In this document: one piece after another, positions 25,284-35,000 of the stretch
Layout: every line of letters starts with the position of its first letter
Numbering within the stretch: the stretch's first letter is position 1
Program-made: the position numbers and the translations under genes
Assembly: GCF_006539505.1 (NCBI RefSeq)
Contig: NZ_BJND01000016.1
Coordinates: forward strand, 1 to 64,000
Length of the DNA stretch: 64,000 nt
Source of the DNA: Streptomyces spinoverrucosus
Lineage (GTDB): Bacteria > Actinomycetota > Actinomycetes > Streptomycetales > Streptomycetaceae
Direction: 5' to 3'
Notes under the pieces: generated by a model
The model's input: only the letters and a program-made list of their open reading frames with translations
Database searches by the model: none
What the model was told of the DNA's origin: nothing

Positions 25284-25966
25284 CCCGCTACGCCGACATC
25301 CCCAAACCCATTCGCTCCGGCATCGTCGTCGTCAACCCCGACACCGGCACGCCGCAGCGCATCATTGTGCTGCAGTTCAATCCGGACACCCTGGAGCGGA
25401 GCGTGGCGCCGCAGTCTGCCGGGGACAGTGGTGACGCCGGAGGGGGCGGGGCCGGGAGTGGGGATCGGAACGAGGCCCTTCGGCTGAAGGGGCCCGCGCA
25501 GGAGACCTGGAAGTTCACCGCCGAGATCGACGCCACCGACCAGTTCGAGATCGCCGCGCCCGACGGGATTCATCCGCAGCTGGCGACGCTGGAGATGCTC
25601 GTGCAGCCGACCACAGCGCAGCTGCGCGCCGCGAGTCGGCTGGCGCAGAAGGGGACCATCGAGATCAGCCCGATCGAGATGCCGTTGACGCTGTTCACCT
25701 GGGGGAGCAAGCGGGTCATGCCCGTGCGGCTGACCGAGCTGTCCATCAACGAGTCCGCCTTCGACGTGAACCTCAACCCCATCCGGGCCTCGCTCAGCAT
25801 CGGCATGAAGATCCTCACGGTCAGCGACCTGCCCGCCGGACACCGCGGCGCCGACCTGTACATGGCGCACCTCGCGCAGAAGGAACAGCTCGCCGCCGCC
25901 GCGCGCGGCGGCAGTGCCGGCCTCCTCGGCCTCAACGGCACCGGCGTACTGAGTGGAAGGGGCTGA
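25280..25966 (+). CDS. Baseplate protein, Cis7-like N-terminal part
   Basis: A 228-aa protein with IVVLQFNPDTLERSVAPQ, WKFTAEIDATDQFE, and TLEMLVQPTTAQL, the pattern of Afp7/Pvc7-type and gp53-like baseplate proteins that join the hub to the tube. In Afp/PVC this protein ends in a LysM domain, which here is encoded by the next gene. ATG 25280 overlaps the preceding stop, and AGGAAGGG lies 8 nt upstream. A Gly-rich loop (DAGGGGAGSGD) near residues 52-62 interrupts the first domain. Confidence 0.83.
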   Translation: MTRYADIPKPIRSGIVVVNPDTGTPQRIIVLQFNPDTLERSVAPQSAGDSGDAGGGGAGSGDRNEALRLKGPAQETWKFTAEIDATDQFEIAAPDGIHPQLATLEMLVQPTTAQLRAASRLAQKGTIEISPIEMPLTLFTWGSKRVMPVRLTELSINESAFDVNLNPIRASLSIGMKILTVSDLPAGHRGADLYMAHLAQKEQLAAAARGGSAGLLGLNGTGVLSGRG

Positions 25967-25973
25967 ACCCAGC

Positions 25974-26351
25974 ATGGCCGGCATCGAGCCTTACGAGAAC
26001 GCCCTCGACTCCGTACCGGGCGCCCACCCCTACCCCCGTACCAGCCGGTTCCACGATGCCGAGATCGGCATCCACCGGCAGGCCGACGGGACCGAAGTGC
26101 GCTACACCAAGCGGCGGTTGCTCCCTCCGCTTCCTCCGCTCGACGACGACCAGGAGACGCGGCAGCACACCGTCGCCGCCGGCGACCGGCCCGACCTCCT
26201 CGCCCAGCGGTACTTCGGCGACCCCGGCCAGTGGTGGCAGATCGCCGACGCCAACCCCGTACTCGATCCACGGGAGTTGACGGACGAGGCCGGACGGGTC
26301 GTCGACATCCCGCTCTCCGGGGGCTTCCCGCGGGGGGACCGGCGTGTTTGA
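25974..26351 (+). CDS. LysM-domain baseplate protein
   Basis: A 125-aa protein. The C-terminal half is a LysM-type module: QHTVAAGDRPDLLAQRYFGD, then QWWQIADANPVLDP and VVDIPL. In phages and eCIS, LysM modules of this kind (gp53-like) clamp the baseplate around the hub rather than bind cell wall. It follows the Cis7-like gene by 7 nt and overlaps the hub gene by 8 nt, so it looks like the split-off second half of a canonical Cis7. Confidence 0.85.
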   Translation: MAGIEPYENALDSVPGAHPYPRTSRFHDAEIGIHRQADGTEVRYTKRRLLPPLPPLDDDQETRQHTVAAGDRPDLLAQRYFGDPGQWWQIADANPVLDPRELTDEAGRVVDIPLSGGFPRGDRRV

Positions 26352-27483
26352 CATGCCCGTGGGGCAGGGCCCCGTCCACGTCACGCTCCAGATGGGGCCG
26401 CAGCTCGTCCGGCCCGTCCCGGCCGAGGTCACCGAGGCCATGCTGTCCGCCCAGATCACCGCCACGGCGGGGGAGCGCAGCGGTTTCCAGCTCGCCTTCG
26501 ACATGACCAAGAACGGGATCATCAGCCGACGGCTGCTGCCCGAGGGCTTCTTCGATCCGAAGACCCGCCTCGTCGTCACCGTCACCGTCAAGGGCACCAC
26601 CGAGGTGCTCTTCGACGGACTGGTCGTACGGCAGGAGGTCGGCGCCAGCAACCAGCCCGGGCACTCCACCCTCACCGTCACCGGCGAGGACCTCACCCTG
26701 CTGATGGACCTGGAGGAGCGCACCGCCCGCTACCCCAACCTCCCGCCCTCCGAGCGGGTCCTGGCCATCCTGCGCCGGTACTCCGACTACGGCATCCGGC
26801 CCGACGTCTACACGGAGAAGGTGGCCCAGCCGCCGCACCAGAACCTCCGTGTGCACTACCAGACCGGGACCGACCTGCAGTACGTCACCGAGCTCGCCCG
26901 CGCCAACGGGTACACCTTCTACCTCGAACCCGGCCCCGCCCCCGGCCAGTCGTCCGCCCGTTGGGGCCCCGAGGTCCGGCTCGGCATCCGCCAGCACGCC
27001 CTCAACGTCAACATGGACGCCAACTCCACCGTCGACCAGCTGACGTTCGCCTACGACGGCACCGCCCGCGAGGAACCGCAGGCCCGCTGGCAGGACCCGG
27101 ACACCAGGCTGTCCACCCTCCTGCCGCAGCCGCCGATCAGCCCGCTGCGCCCGCCCCTCGGCAAACGCCCCACCCCGGCCCTGAAACGCCGCACCCTGTC
27201 AGGCACGGCCAAGCAGCAACGCGGGCAGGCCGAGGCCGAGTTGCTCGCCCGGGCCGCGATCTCCGCCGACGTCGTCTCCGGCTCCGGCTCGCTCGACGTC
27301 AACCGGCACGGCTACATCCTGCAGCCCCGCCAGCTCGTCGGCGTACGCGGCGCGGGACGGGCGTACGACGGCGACTACTTCGTGAAGTCCGTGACGCACA
27401 ACCTGCGGCCGGGCTCCTTCCAGCAGAACTTCACGCTCTCCCGCGAAGGCCTCGAAGCCCGCAGCGACTACGTCCGGCCCTAA
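26344..27483 (+). CDS. VgrG/gp27-like baseplate hub protein (Cis8, hub half)
   Basis: A 379-aa protein from GTG 26344 (ATG 26353 is an alternative start). It has the late-control-D/gp27 arrangement: an N-terminal barrel (SAQITATAGERSGFQLAFDM), the central LHYQ-type element RVHYQTGTDLQYVTELARAN, and a C-terminal barrel with DGDYFVKSVTHNLRPGSF. It should form the trimeric hub at the tube tip. It lacks the OB-fold spike part present in full-length VgrG/Pvc8; that part is the next gene. Overlaps the LysM gene by 8 nt. Confidence 0.9.
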   Translation: MFDMPVGQGPVHVTLQMGPQLVRPVPAEVTEAMLSAQITATAGERSGFQLAFDMTKNGIISRRLLPEGFFDPKTRLVVTVTVKGTTEVLFDGLVVRQEVGASNQPGHSTLTVTGEDLTLLMDLEERTARYPNLPPSERVLAILRRYSDYGIRPDVYTEKVAQPPHQNLRVHYQTGTDLQYVTELARANGYTFYLEPGPAPGQSSARWGPEVRLGIRQHALNVNMDANSTVDQLTFAYDGTAREEPQARWQDPDTRLSTLLPQPPISPLRPPLGKRPTPALKRRTLSGTAKQQRGQAEAELLARAAISADVVSGSGSLDVNRHGYILQPRQLVGVRGAGRAYDGDYFVKSVTHNLRPGSFQQNFTLSREGLEARSDYVRP

Positions 27484-27505
27484 CACCCACCAGGAGCACC
27501 CCAGC

Positions 27506-28042
27506 ATGGCGGCACCCAGCAATCGCTACCTCGGCAAGTACCGCGGCCGGGTCGTGGACAACGACGACCCGCTGCACATCGGCCGTATCACCGTCGAGGT
27601 CCCGGACGTCCTCGGCGACGAGCCGTCGACCTGGGCGCTGCCCTGCCTGCCGTTCACCGGGCCCGAGTCGGGGCAGTTCGTCGTACCGCCGCCCGGTACG
27701 GGGGTGTGGGTGGAGTTCGAGCAGGGCGATCCGAGCTTCCCGGTGTGGACCGGGTGCTGGTGGGGCGCCGCCGAGGAGCTGCCGCCCGACGCCCGCCGGG
27801 AGTTGCTGGCGAACGCGCCGCACAAGCCGGTCGTCGTCCAGACGCGGCTCGGCCACAAGCTCGTCATGAACGACACGCCCGGCGCGGAGGAGGGGATCCT
27901 GCTCCAGGCCAAGGGCGGCGCGTACATCCGAATCACCGAGGGAGCCGTGGTCATCGCGACCGGCGCGGGCGCCGAGGTCGTGCTGCGCGGACGTGAAGTG
28001 ACCATTAACGAGGGCCAGTTGACCGTGCTCTCGAAGCGTTAG
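27506..28042 (+). CDS. gp5/baseplate-V OB-fold spike protein (Cis8, spike half)
   Basis: A 178-aa protein with the gp5 OB-fold pattern YRGRVVDNDDPLHIGRITVE, then VVPPPGTGVWVEFEQGDPSFPVWTGCWW, followed by a repetitive beta segment (KLVMNDTPGAEEGILLQAKG, VVLRGREVTINEGQL) expected to start the triple-stranded needle. It completes the hub encoded directly upstream and carries the PAAR tip encoded directly downstream. The needle is short compared with T6SS VgrG. Confidence 0.9.
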   Translation: MAAPSNRYLGKYRGRVVDNDDPLHIGRITVEVPDVLGDEPSTWALPCLPFTGPESGQFVVPPPGTGVWVEFEQGDPSFPVWTGCWWGAAEELPPDARRELLANAPHKPVVVQTRLGHKLVMNDTPGAEEGILLQAKGGAYIRITEGAVVIATGAGAEVVLRGREVTINEGQLTVLSKR

Positions 28043-28064
28043 CACAAGACGGGGGAGATTCGAA

Positions 28065-28409
28065 GTGTCCGGGACATCCGGGGGGCTGCTCGGCGCCGCC
28101 GCCGTGATCAGCTGCCCGCACGGCGGCCGAGCCGCCGCCGCAACCACATCTGACGGAGCCGTGTTCATCGACGGGGTGCCGGTGGCCACGGCCGCGCACA
28201 GCTATGTCGTCACCGGCTGCCCGCACACCGTCGACGGGGTGCCCACGCCCTGTGTCTCGGTCCGCTGGACCGCCTCCGACACCGGCGTCACCGTCGACGG
28301 CGCGGCCGTACTGCTCGACACCTCCACGGCCCAGTGCTTCACGGCGGCCTTCGTCCCACAGGGACCGCCCGTCATCCAGGCCGTGCAGCGAAAGGTCACC
28401 GTCCGATGA
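28065..28409 (+). CDS. cis10: PAAR-like spike tip protein (Cis10)
   Basis: A 114-aa protein of the PAAR/DUF4280-like type: ISCPHGGRA, VFIDGVPVATAAHSYVVTGCPH, and QCFTAAFVPQGPPVIQAVQ. Cys and His residues at SCPHGG, TGCPH and AQCF are suited to a zinc site at the cone tip. By family knowledge it sharpens the spike. GTG start with a GGGGGAG ribosome site about 8 nt upstream. Its end touches a short repeat that precedes the gp25-like gene. Confidence 0.88.
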   Translation: MSGTSGGLLGAAAVISCPHGGRAAAATTSDGAVFIDGVPVATAAHSYVVTGCPHTVDGVPTPCVSVRWTASDTGVTVDGAAVLLDTSTAQCFTAAFVPQGPPVIQAVQRKVTVR

Positions 28410-28515
28410 GCCACCCGATGAGCCGCGCGATGAGCCACCCCACGAGCCGCCCGTTGAGCCACCCCACGAGCCCTCGCCCGAGCAGCCCGTCGCGCAGCCC
28501 CAGGGGAGGCCCCCG
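28405..28515. repeat. Short imperfect GAGCC-C repeats before the gp25-like gene
   Basis: From 28405 to about 28470 the sequence consists of units of 12-15 bp of the type GATGAGCCACCC / CACGAGCCGCCC, five to six copies. An ATG at 28406 would give only a 36-residue SHPxSR repeat peptide, so I treat this as non-coding spacer. GGGGAGG at 28503-28509 is the ribosome site of the next gene. Confidence 0.6.
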
Positions 28516-28962
28516 ATGACCACCCCCAACAGCCCGATCACCAGCCCCAGCCCTCGATCCCTGGCGAGCCGCCCGATGAGCCCCCGCACACACCCCCGCA
28601 CCGACATAGCCTTCCCCTTCCGCCCCGACCGTCGCGGACGTACCGCCCACGCCACCCCCGACGAGCACGTCCACGACCTGATCGAGCAGCTCCTTTTCAC
28701 CAGCCCCGGCGAACGCGTCATGCGCCCCGACTTCGGCTGCGGCCTGCTCGACCTGGTCTTCGCCCCCAACAGCCCGGAGCTGATCAACACCCTGGAGCTC
28801 TCCGTCCAGGCCTCCCTCCAGCGCTGGCTCGGTGACCTCATCGACGTGGAGGCCCTCGACGTGATCAGCGAGGACCACGTGGTCCGCGTCCACCTCGCCT
28901 ACGTCGTCCGCGCCACCGGCGCCCGACGCGAGGACGTGTTCGAAGGGAGGGCCGCCGCATGA
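28516..28962 (+). CDS. cis9: gp25-like baseplate wedge protein (Cis9)
   Basis: A 148-aa protein with the gp25/GpW lysozyme-like core: DEHVHDLIEQLLFTSPGERV, MRPDFGCGLLDLVFAPNSPE (the conserved R-x-DFGxGL stretch), and the conserved helix-strand end. It connects sheath initiation to the wedge. The N-terminal ~20 residues are Ser/Pro-rich, and a second ATG at 28576 (MSPRTHPRTDIAF) could be the real start. The ATGA overlap with the next gene is at 28959. Confidence 0.9.
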   Translation: MTTPNSPITSPSPRSLASRPMSPRTHPRTDIAFPFRPDRRGRTAHATPDEHVHDLIEQLLFTSPGERVMRPDFGCGLLDLVFAPNSPELINTLELSVQASLQRWLGDLIDVEALDVISEDHVVRVHLAYVVRATGARREDVFEGRAAA

Positions 28963-31900
28963 CGAGCACGACCACGTCCCGACGCTCCAAGGTCCGCGCC
29001 GCCCAGCTCAACGGCATCGACGCCGTCGAGGTCAGCGACGACGGGCTGCTGCTCACGGTCACCTTCCTCGGCAAGGCCCCGCACGGCCTCACACCCGAGA
29101 ACATCCGCATCGACGGCGGCCGCCGCATCACCGGCATCACCGCCGTCGACGTCAGCGTCGAACGCGAGGACGACCCGGAGCTCGACGACCGCCTCTACGT
29201 CACCCTCGACCAGGCCGGCGACACCTCCCGCTACCGCCTCTCCCTGGTCGAGACCGACCCCTACGGCCGCCCCGGCACCGAACCCTTCCGCGGCTTCGAC
29301 CAGCGCTACCACAGCGCGACCTTCGCCTTCCGGCCCGACTGCCCGACCCCGTTCGACTGCACGGAAGGCCACGCCGAGCAGCCGGACTTCCCCGAGACAC
29401 CGGTCGTCGACTACACCGCCCGCGACTACGACACCATCCGCAAGCTCCTGCTGGACCGGCTCGCCCTCACCACCCCCGACTGGCGCGAACGCAACCCCGC
29501 CGACCTCGGCACGACACTCGTCGAGCTGCTCGCGTACACCGGCGACCGGATCAGCTACCAGCAGGACGCGGTGGCGACGGAGGCGTACCTGGACACGGCC
29601 CGCCGCCGGGTCTCCGTACGCCGACATGTCCGGCTCATCGACTACGCGATGCACGACGGCTGCACCGCCCGGGCCTACGTCACCGTAGAGACCGCCGGTG
29701 ACCACACGCTCGCCCCCGGCACCTACCGTTTCGCCTCCGTCGACGTCCGCGCCCTCGACCCGCACGACCGCCCCGAGCCGGGCACCGTCATCGGGGACGG
29801 CGACCTCGCCGACCTCGACGAGCGCGGCTCGGTCGAGGTGTTCGAACCGGTCGTCGCCGCCGACCCCTTGGAGCTGCGGGTCGCGCACAACGCGATCCGG
29901 CTGTGGACGTGGGGCGGCGAGGTGTGCGCCCTGCCGAAGGGCGCCACGTCGGCCACCTTGCGCGACGACTGGGTGGACCCCGAGACCTGCCGGGACCGCC
30001 GGCTCGACCTGCGGCCGGGCGACCTGCTCGTCCTGGAGGAGGTGAAGGGCCCGCGCACCGGCACCCCCGGCGACGCCGACCCCAGCCACCGCCAGGCGGT
30101 CCGGCTCACCTCCGTCACCCCGGCCGTCGACCGCATCGAGGACCAGCCGGTCCTGGAGGTGACGTGGGCCGCGGCGGACGCCCTGCGCCGCCCGTTCTGC
30201 CTGAGCACCCGGGGCGGCCGCGACTGCCTGCCGGTCGAGGACGTCACCCTCGCCCGCGGCAACGTCGTCCTCGTCGACCACGGTCGCACCCTGCCCGCCC
30301 CGGAGACGGTCACCGTGCCGCCCGAGCCCGCCGTCGTCGCCCCCTGCGACCCGCCCGCGTTCGGCTGCGCAGACCGCACCGAGGGCAACGCGCCCGCCCG
30401 GCTCATCAACGCCCTGACGGACAAGGCGGAGTCGGGCGACGCCCTCGCCGCCGCCGACGTACGCGAACTCTTCGAGGTCGTCGGACTCGCCGCCACCACC
30501 CGCGCCGGTCTCGGCCTGGAAAGCGCCGGCCAGCGGCACGAGCGGGTGGTGCCCGGGACGGCGTACGCCCAGGCCGCGGCGCTGCGGACGCTGCTCGCGC
30601 AGACCGTCTACCCCGGGATCCGGCCCCGCTTCCGGCCGGTCCTCGGCCGGGCGCCCGTCGCCCAGGCGGTGCCGTTCCCCGACGCCCGGACCGTGGCGGC
30701 CGGGCAGGCCGAGCGGATCGCGGCGATCCCGGGACGGGTACGGCAGCGGCTCGTCGAGCTGTGGCGCAGCGCCCGCGACCGCGACGGACTCGGCGACCAG
30801 GAGATCTCCGAACTTGCCGTCATCTACGGCCTGAAGGTCCTGGAGCGCCTCGAACTCCGCCTCCACCCGGTCCGCGCCCTGCGCGAACTGCTCCACCGCA
30901 GCGACCAGTTGCTCGACGGCAAGCTCCGCCGTGTCGAGGTGCTCGCCGCCCGCGCCCGCGCGGGCACCGTCCTCGACGGGCACATCGCGTGGGAGATCGC
31001 GCACAGCTGGGGCCCGGCGTACGCCGCCGGACTGCACCCCGACGAGCCCGTGCTGCGCGGCCCGGCGACCGAGGCCCTCACCCAGGACCCGCGCCGCGCC
31101 CTGCCCGCCGTACGCGTCGAATCCCACGACGACACCTGGGAGCCCCGGCGCGACCTGCTCGCCAGCAGCCCCCGCGACCGCCACTTCGTGGGCGAACTGG
31201 AGGACGACGGCCGCCTGGCCCTGCGCTTCGGCGACGGCCGGCACGGCGCCCGCCCCACCCCCGGCGACCGCCTGCGGATCCACTACCGCCTCGGCGGCGG
31301 CAGCGCGGGCAACGTCGGCGCGGAGGCCATCAACCACCTCGTCGTCACCGACGACTGCGAGGCCCCGCCCGCCGCCGTGGTCCGCAACCCGCTGCCCGCC
31401 ACCGGCGGCACCGAACCCGAACCCGTCGAGCAGGTCCGCCAGCTGGCCCCGCTCGACCTGCGCCGCACCCGCCTGCGCGCGGTGACCGCCGACGACTACG
31501 CCGACCTCGCCGCAGCCCTGCCGGGAGTGCAGCGCGCGGCCGCCGAGCTGCGCTGGACCGGCAGCCTCCAGGAGGCGCACGTCGCGATCGACGCGTACGG
31601 CGACGCCACCCCGTCGGCCGAGCTGCTGGCGTCGGTGGCGCAGGCCCTGGAGCCGTACCGGCGCATCGGCCACGACCTCGTCGTCGGCCCCGCCAGGCTG
31701 GTGCCGCTCGACATCGAACTGACCGTGTGCGCCGCGCCCGGCCACCAGCACGGGCAGATCCTCGCCGAGCTGTACCGGGTGCTCGGCGCCGGCCGCGGCG
31801 GCTTCTTCCACCCCGACGCGCTCACCTTCGGCGAACCGGTCCGGCTGAGCCGGCTGGTCGCCGTCGCCGCGGCCGTCCCGGGCGTGGAGAGCGTGCACGT

Positions 31901-32051
31901 CACACGGCTGCGGCGGCTGTTCGAGCAGGACCGAGGAGAGAGGGAGGACGGCGTGCTGCGGCTCGGCCCGCTGGAAATCGCCACCTGCGACAACGACCCC
32001 GACCGGCCGGAGAACGGCCGGCTGGCCATCACGTTGGGAGGTGCCCTGTGA
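28959..32051 (+). CDS. cis11: Baseplate J-like wedge protein (Cis11)
   Basis: A 1030-aa protein. It opens with an Ig-like N-terminal part, followed by PVVDYTARDYDTIRKLLLDR, TTLVELLAYTGDRISYQQDA, and the C-terminal baseplate J-like segment with LRFGDGRHGARPTPGDRL and ITADDY-type element VTADDYADLAAALPGVQRA. It forms the inner wedge that rearranges on triggering. Length agrees with Afp11/Pvc11-type proteins. Overlaps the gp25-like gene by 4 nt and the next gene by 4 nt. Confidence 0.9.
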   Translation: MTSTTTSRRSKVRAAQLNGIDAVEVSDDGLLLTVTFLGKAPHGLTPENIRIDGGRRITGITAVDVSVEREDDPELDDRLYVTLDQAGDTSRYRLSLVETDPYGRPGTEPFRGFDQRYHSATFAFRPDCPTPFDCTEGHAEQPDFPETPVVDYTARDYDTIRKLLLDRLALTTPDWRERNPADLGTTLVELLAYTGDRISYQQDAVATEAYLDTARRRVSVRRHVRLIDYAMHDGCTARAYVTVETAGDHTLAPGTYRFASVDVRALDPHDRPEPGTVIGDGDLADLDERGSVEVFEPVVAADPLELRVAHNAIRLWTWGGEVCALPKGATSATLRDDWVDPETCRDRRLDLRPGDLLVLEEVKGPRTGTPGDADPSHRQAVRLTSVTPAVDRIEDQPVLEVTWAAADALRRPFCLSTRGGRDCLPVEDVTLARGNVVLVDHGRTLPAPETVTVPPEPAVVAPCDPPAFGCADRTEGNAPARLINALTDKAESGDALAAADVRELFEVVGLAATTRAGLGLESAGQRHERVVPGTAYAQAAALRTLLAQTVYPGIRPRFRPVLGRAPVAQAVPFPDARTVAAGQAERIAAIPGRVRQRLVELWRSARDRDGLGDQEISELAVIYGLKVLERLELRLHPVRALRELLHRSDQLLDGKLRRVEVLAARARAGTVLDGHIAWEIAHSWGPAYAAGLHPDEPVLRGPATEALTQDPRRALPAVRVESHDDTWEPRRDLLASSPRDRHFVGELEDDGRLALRFGDGRHGARPTPGDRLRIHYRLGGGSAGNVGAEAINHLVVTDDCEAPPAAVVRNPLPATGGTEPEPVEQVRQLAPLDLRRTRLRAVTADDYADLAAALPGVQRAAAELRWTGSLQEAHVAIDAYGDATPSAELLASVAQALEPYRRIGHDLVVGPARLVPLDIELTVCAAPGHQHGQILAELYRVLGAGRGGFFHPDALTFGEPVRLSRLVAVAAAVPGVESVHVTRLRRLFEQDRGEREDGVLRLGPLEIATCDNDPDRPENGRLAITLGGAL

Positions 32052-35000
32052 GCGAGCACTGCTCCTGCGGCGGCGCGTGCGGCGGCCACGACGAGCGCCT
32101 GGCCCCCGCCGCGCCGCACAACCCGCCGGGCCGCACCGCGCTCGACTACCGCGTCGGCGAGTACGGCTCCTTCCTGGCCGCCCTCCTCGACCGGCTCGCC
32201 TCGCCCGCGTACCCGGCGCTGCACGGCCTCACCGTGCGCACCCCGGACGACCCGGCGATCGGCCTGCTCGACGCCACCGCCGTCCTCGGCGACCTGCTCA
32301 CCTTCCACTCCGAGCGGATCGCCGACGAGGCCTACATCCGCACCGCCAACGAGCACCGCTCCCTGGCCCTGCTCGGCCGCCTGGTCGGCCACCGGCCGCG
32401 CCCCGGCGTCGCCGCCGCCACCCACCTGGCGTACACCCTCGAACGCGACCCGCGCGCCGAGACGCTGCCGGTCGTCATCCCGCGCGGCGCCCGCAGCCAC
32501 AGCGTGCCGGCCTCCGCCACCGAGGAGTCCCTGACCTTCGAGACCAGCCGCGACCTGACGGCCCGCTGGGACTGGAACGAGCTGAAGGTACGACGCCGGC
32601 GCCCCGCCCTCGTCACCCCCGAGGACCTGGAACGCCGCTCGGAGCTGTTCGTCCAGGGCACCGCCAACTCCCTCCAGACCGGCGACCAGCTGCTGTTCGT
32701 CTTCGGTGAGAAGGCGGGCGGCAAACGCAAGCTGCTGCCGGTGGCGAAGGCACGCGTCGACCGCGAGGACGACATCACGGCGATCTCCCTGCCGAAGTCG
32801 GCCCCGCCGACGCTGAAGGAACTCGTCGACGAGGTACGGCGCTGGACCGCCGCGCCCGCCGGCCCGGGGGAGCCCGGCGACGAGCCGCCCACCCCCGAGG
32901 TGCCGGGCCCGCGCCCGGTCAGCCGTCTGATCGAGGACATCGAGGACCAGGTCCTTGCCCCGCTGCGGGCCGACCTGGACACCGTCAAGACCCCCGAACG
33001 GCTCGCGGCCCGCCTGGCCGAGCCGATCGAGCGGCTGGGCGAGGCCCAGGTGCTGGCGACGCCGTACGAGGACGTGGCGGCGTGGTTCGAGCAGCTGCAC
33101 GCGATGCTCGCGGAACTCGCCGAGCGGGCACTGGAGTTGGCCCCGGTCCAGCCGGACGAGCCCACCGAGGCACGCACGAAAGCCACCGGCCCACAGACCG
33201 GCCCGCAGACCGGTCCACAGGCAGACCCGCAGACCGGCCCACAGACCGACCCGCGCGCCGCCGCCTTCCAGACCCTCGCCTCCGTCCTCCCCGCCCTGCG
33301 CCCCACCACCCGACGGACCACGGGCCACACCCCTCGCCCCGCCACCGACCCCGCCCGCCTCCTCACCGCCCTCGACCCCGGCCTCGGCACCCTCTACCCG
33401 GCCTGGCGCACGGCCGCCGCCCCGGGCACCCCGCAGCTCCTGCGCGAGCTGCTCGCCCTGCGTGTCACCGCGGCCCCCTTCGGCGCCACGGCCCCGCTGA
33501 AGCCGGTCCAGGACGACCGCGGCCGGGTCATCCGCACCGCCGACTGGCCGCTCACCGGCGCCGTGCTGACCAGCATGCGAGTTGTCTACGACCCGGCGGG
33601 CAAGGTGCCCGTCCGGGCGGAGTTCCAGTACGTCGAGGGCAGCAGCTCAGACCAGCGCGCCGAGAACCTCCCTGTGCCGCAGCCGGTCAACTTCGCGCTG
33701 GGCACGGGCCAGGTCGAGCTGTCCACCCGCAGCGGCCAGGACCGCGACCTCAACTGGCTCAACCGGCGCCCCACCGACTCCCAGGAACCCGGCGTCACCG
33801 CCCGCCTCCACTCCGGCCTGCCCGAGCGCACCCTGTTCGTGTCCCGGCCGGACGAGAACGGCCTGGTCCACATCGGCGTGCACAACGGCACCTCCGAGCA
33901 GATCGCCCTGCGCCCGAACACGGCGGAACAGTTCACGCACGGCGAGTACGAGGTCAGCGTCCGCTACACGGTGGGCACCACCGAGCCCAACGTCGAGGTG
34001 GTCATCGCCAGCAAGCCCGAGCCCGTCAACCGCCGGGTGCTCCAGCTGGACACCGTGCACAACGGCATCACCGTCGGCAGCTGGGTGGCGATCCAGCGCC
34101 CCGCGAAGGGGGCCGCGGTGCCGGGTGACGCCAATCTCGACTTCGTCACCACACAGGTCGTGGCGGCGCGTACGGCGGCGTACACCAACTACGGCATCAC
34201 CGGCCGCGGCACCGAACTCACCCTCGCCGACCCCTGGCTGGACGAGTTCGACGTGCTGCTCTCGCACATCCGCGACACCACCGTGCACGCGGCGGGTGAG
34301 ACGCTGCGCCTGGCCGACGAACCGCTCGGCGAGGACGTGCACGGCAACGAGATCGAGCTGGCCGAGCTGTACGAGGGGCTGCGCCCCGGCCGCACCCTGA
34401 TGGTCACCGGCGAGCGCGGCGACCTCCCCGGCGTCACCGCCACCGAGGTCGCCGTGATCGCCGCCGCCGACCCGGCCGTCGACCCGCAGCTCCCCGGAGA
34501 CCACGTCCACACCCGGCTGACCCTGACCGCGGATCTCGCCCATCGCTACCGGCGCGACTCCGTCCGGATCCTCGGCAATGTCGTCGAGGCCACCCACGGC
34601 GAGAGCCGCGAGGAGGCCATCGGCAGTGGCGACTCCGACCGCGTCAACCAGACGTTCGCGCTGTGGCAGACCCCGCTCACCTGGCTCGCCGCCACCAACC
34701 CGCTCGGCGCGAAGCCCGTCCTGGAGATCCGGGTCGACGGCGTGCTCTGGCACGAGGTCGACAGCCTCGCCGGACGCGGCCCGCGCGAGCGCGTCTACAT
34801 CACCGGCAGCACCGCCGACGGCCGGACCACGGTGACCTTCGGCGACGGCGTGAACGGCGCCCGGCTGCCCACCGGCCACGAGAACGTCCGCGCCCGCTAC
34901 CGCTTCGGCACCGGCCGCGCCGCCAACGTGGCCGCCGACCGCATCACCCAGGCCCTCACCCGCCCGCTCGGCGTCTCCGCCGTCACCAACCCGCGCCCGG

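Noticed and set aside
28406..28516. 36-residue SHPxSR repeat peptide after the PAAR gene
   Set aside because: Simple repeat translation; the gp25 ribosome site follows it and the frame has no independent support.
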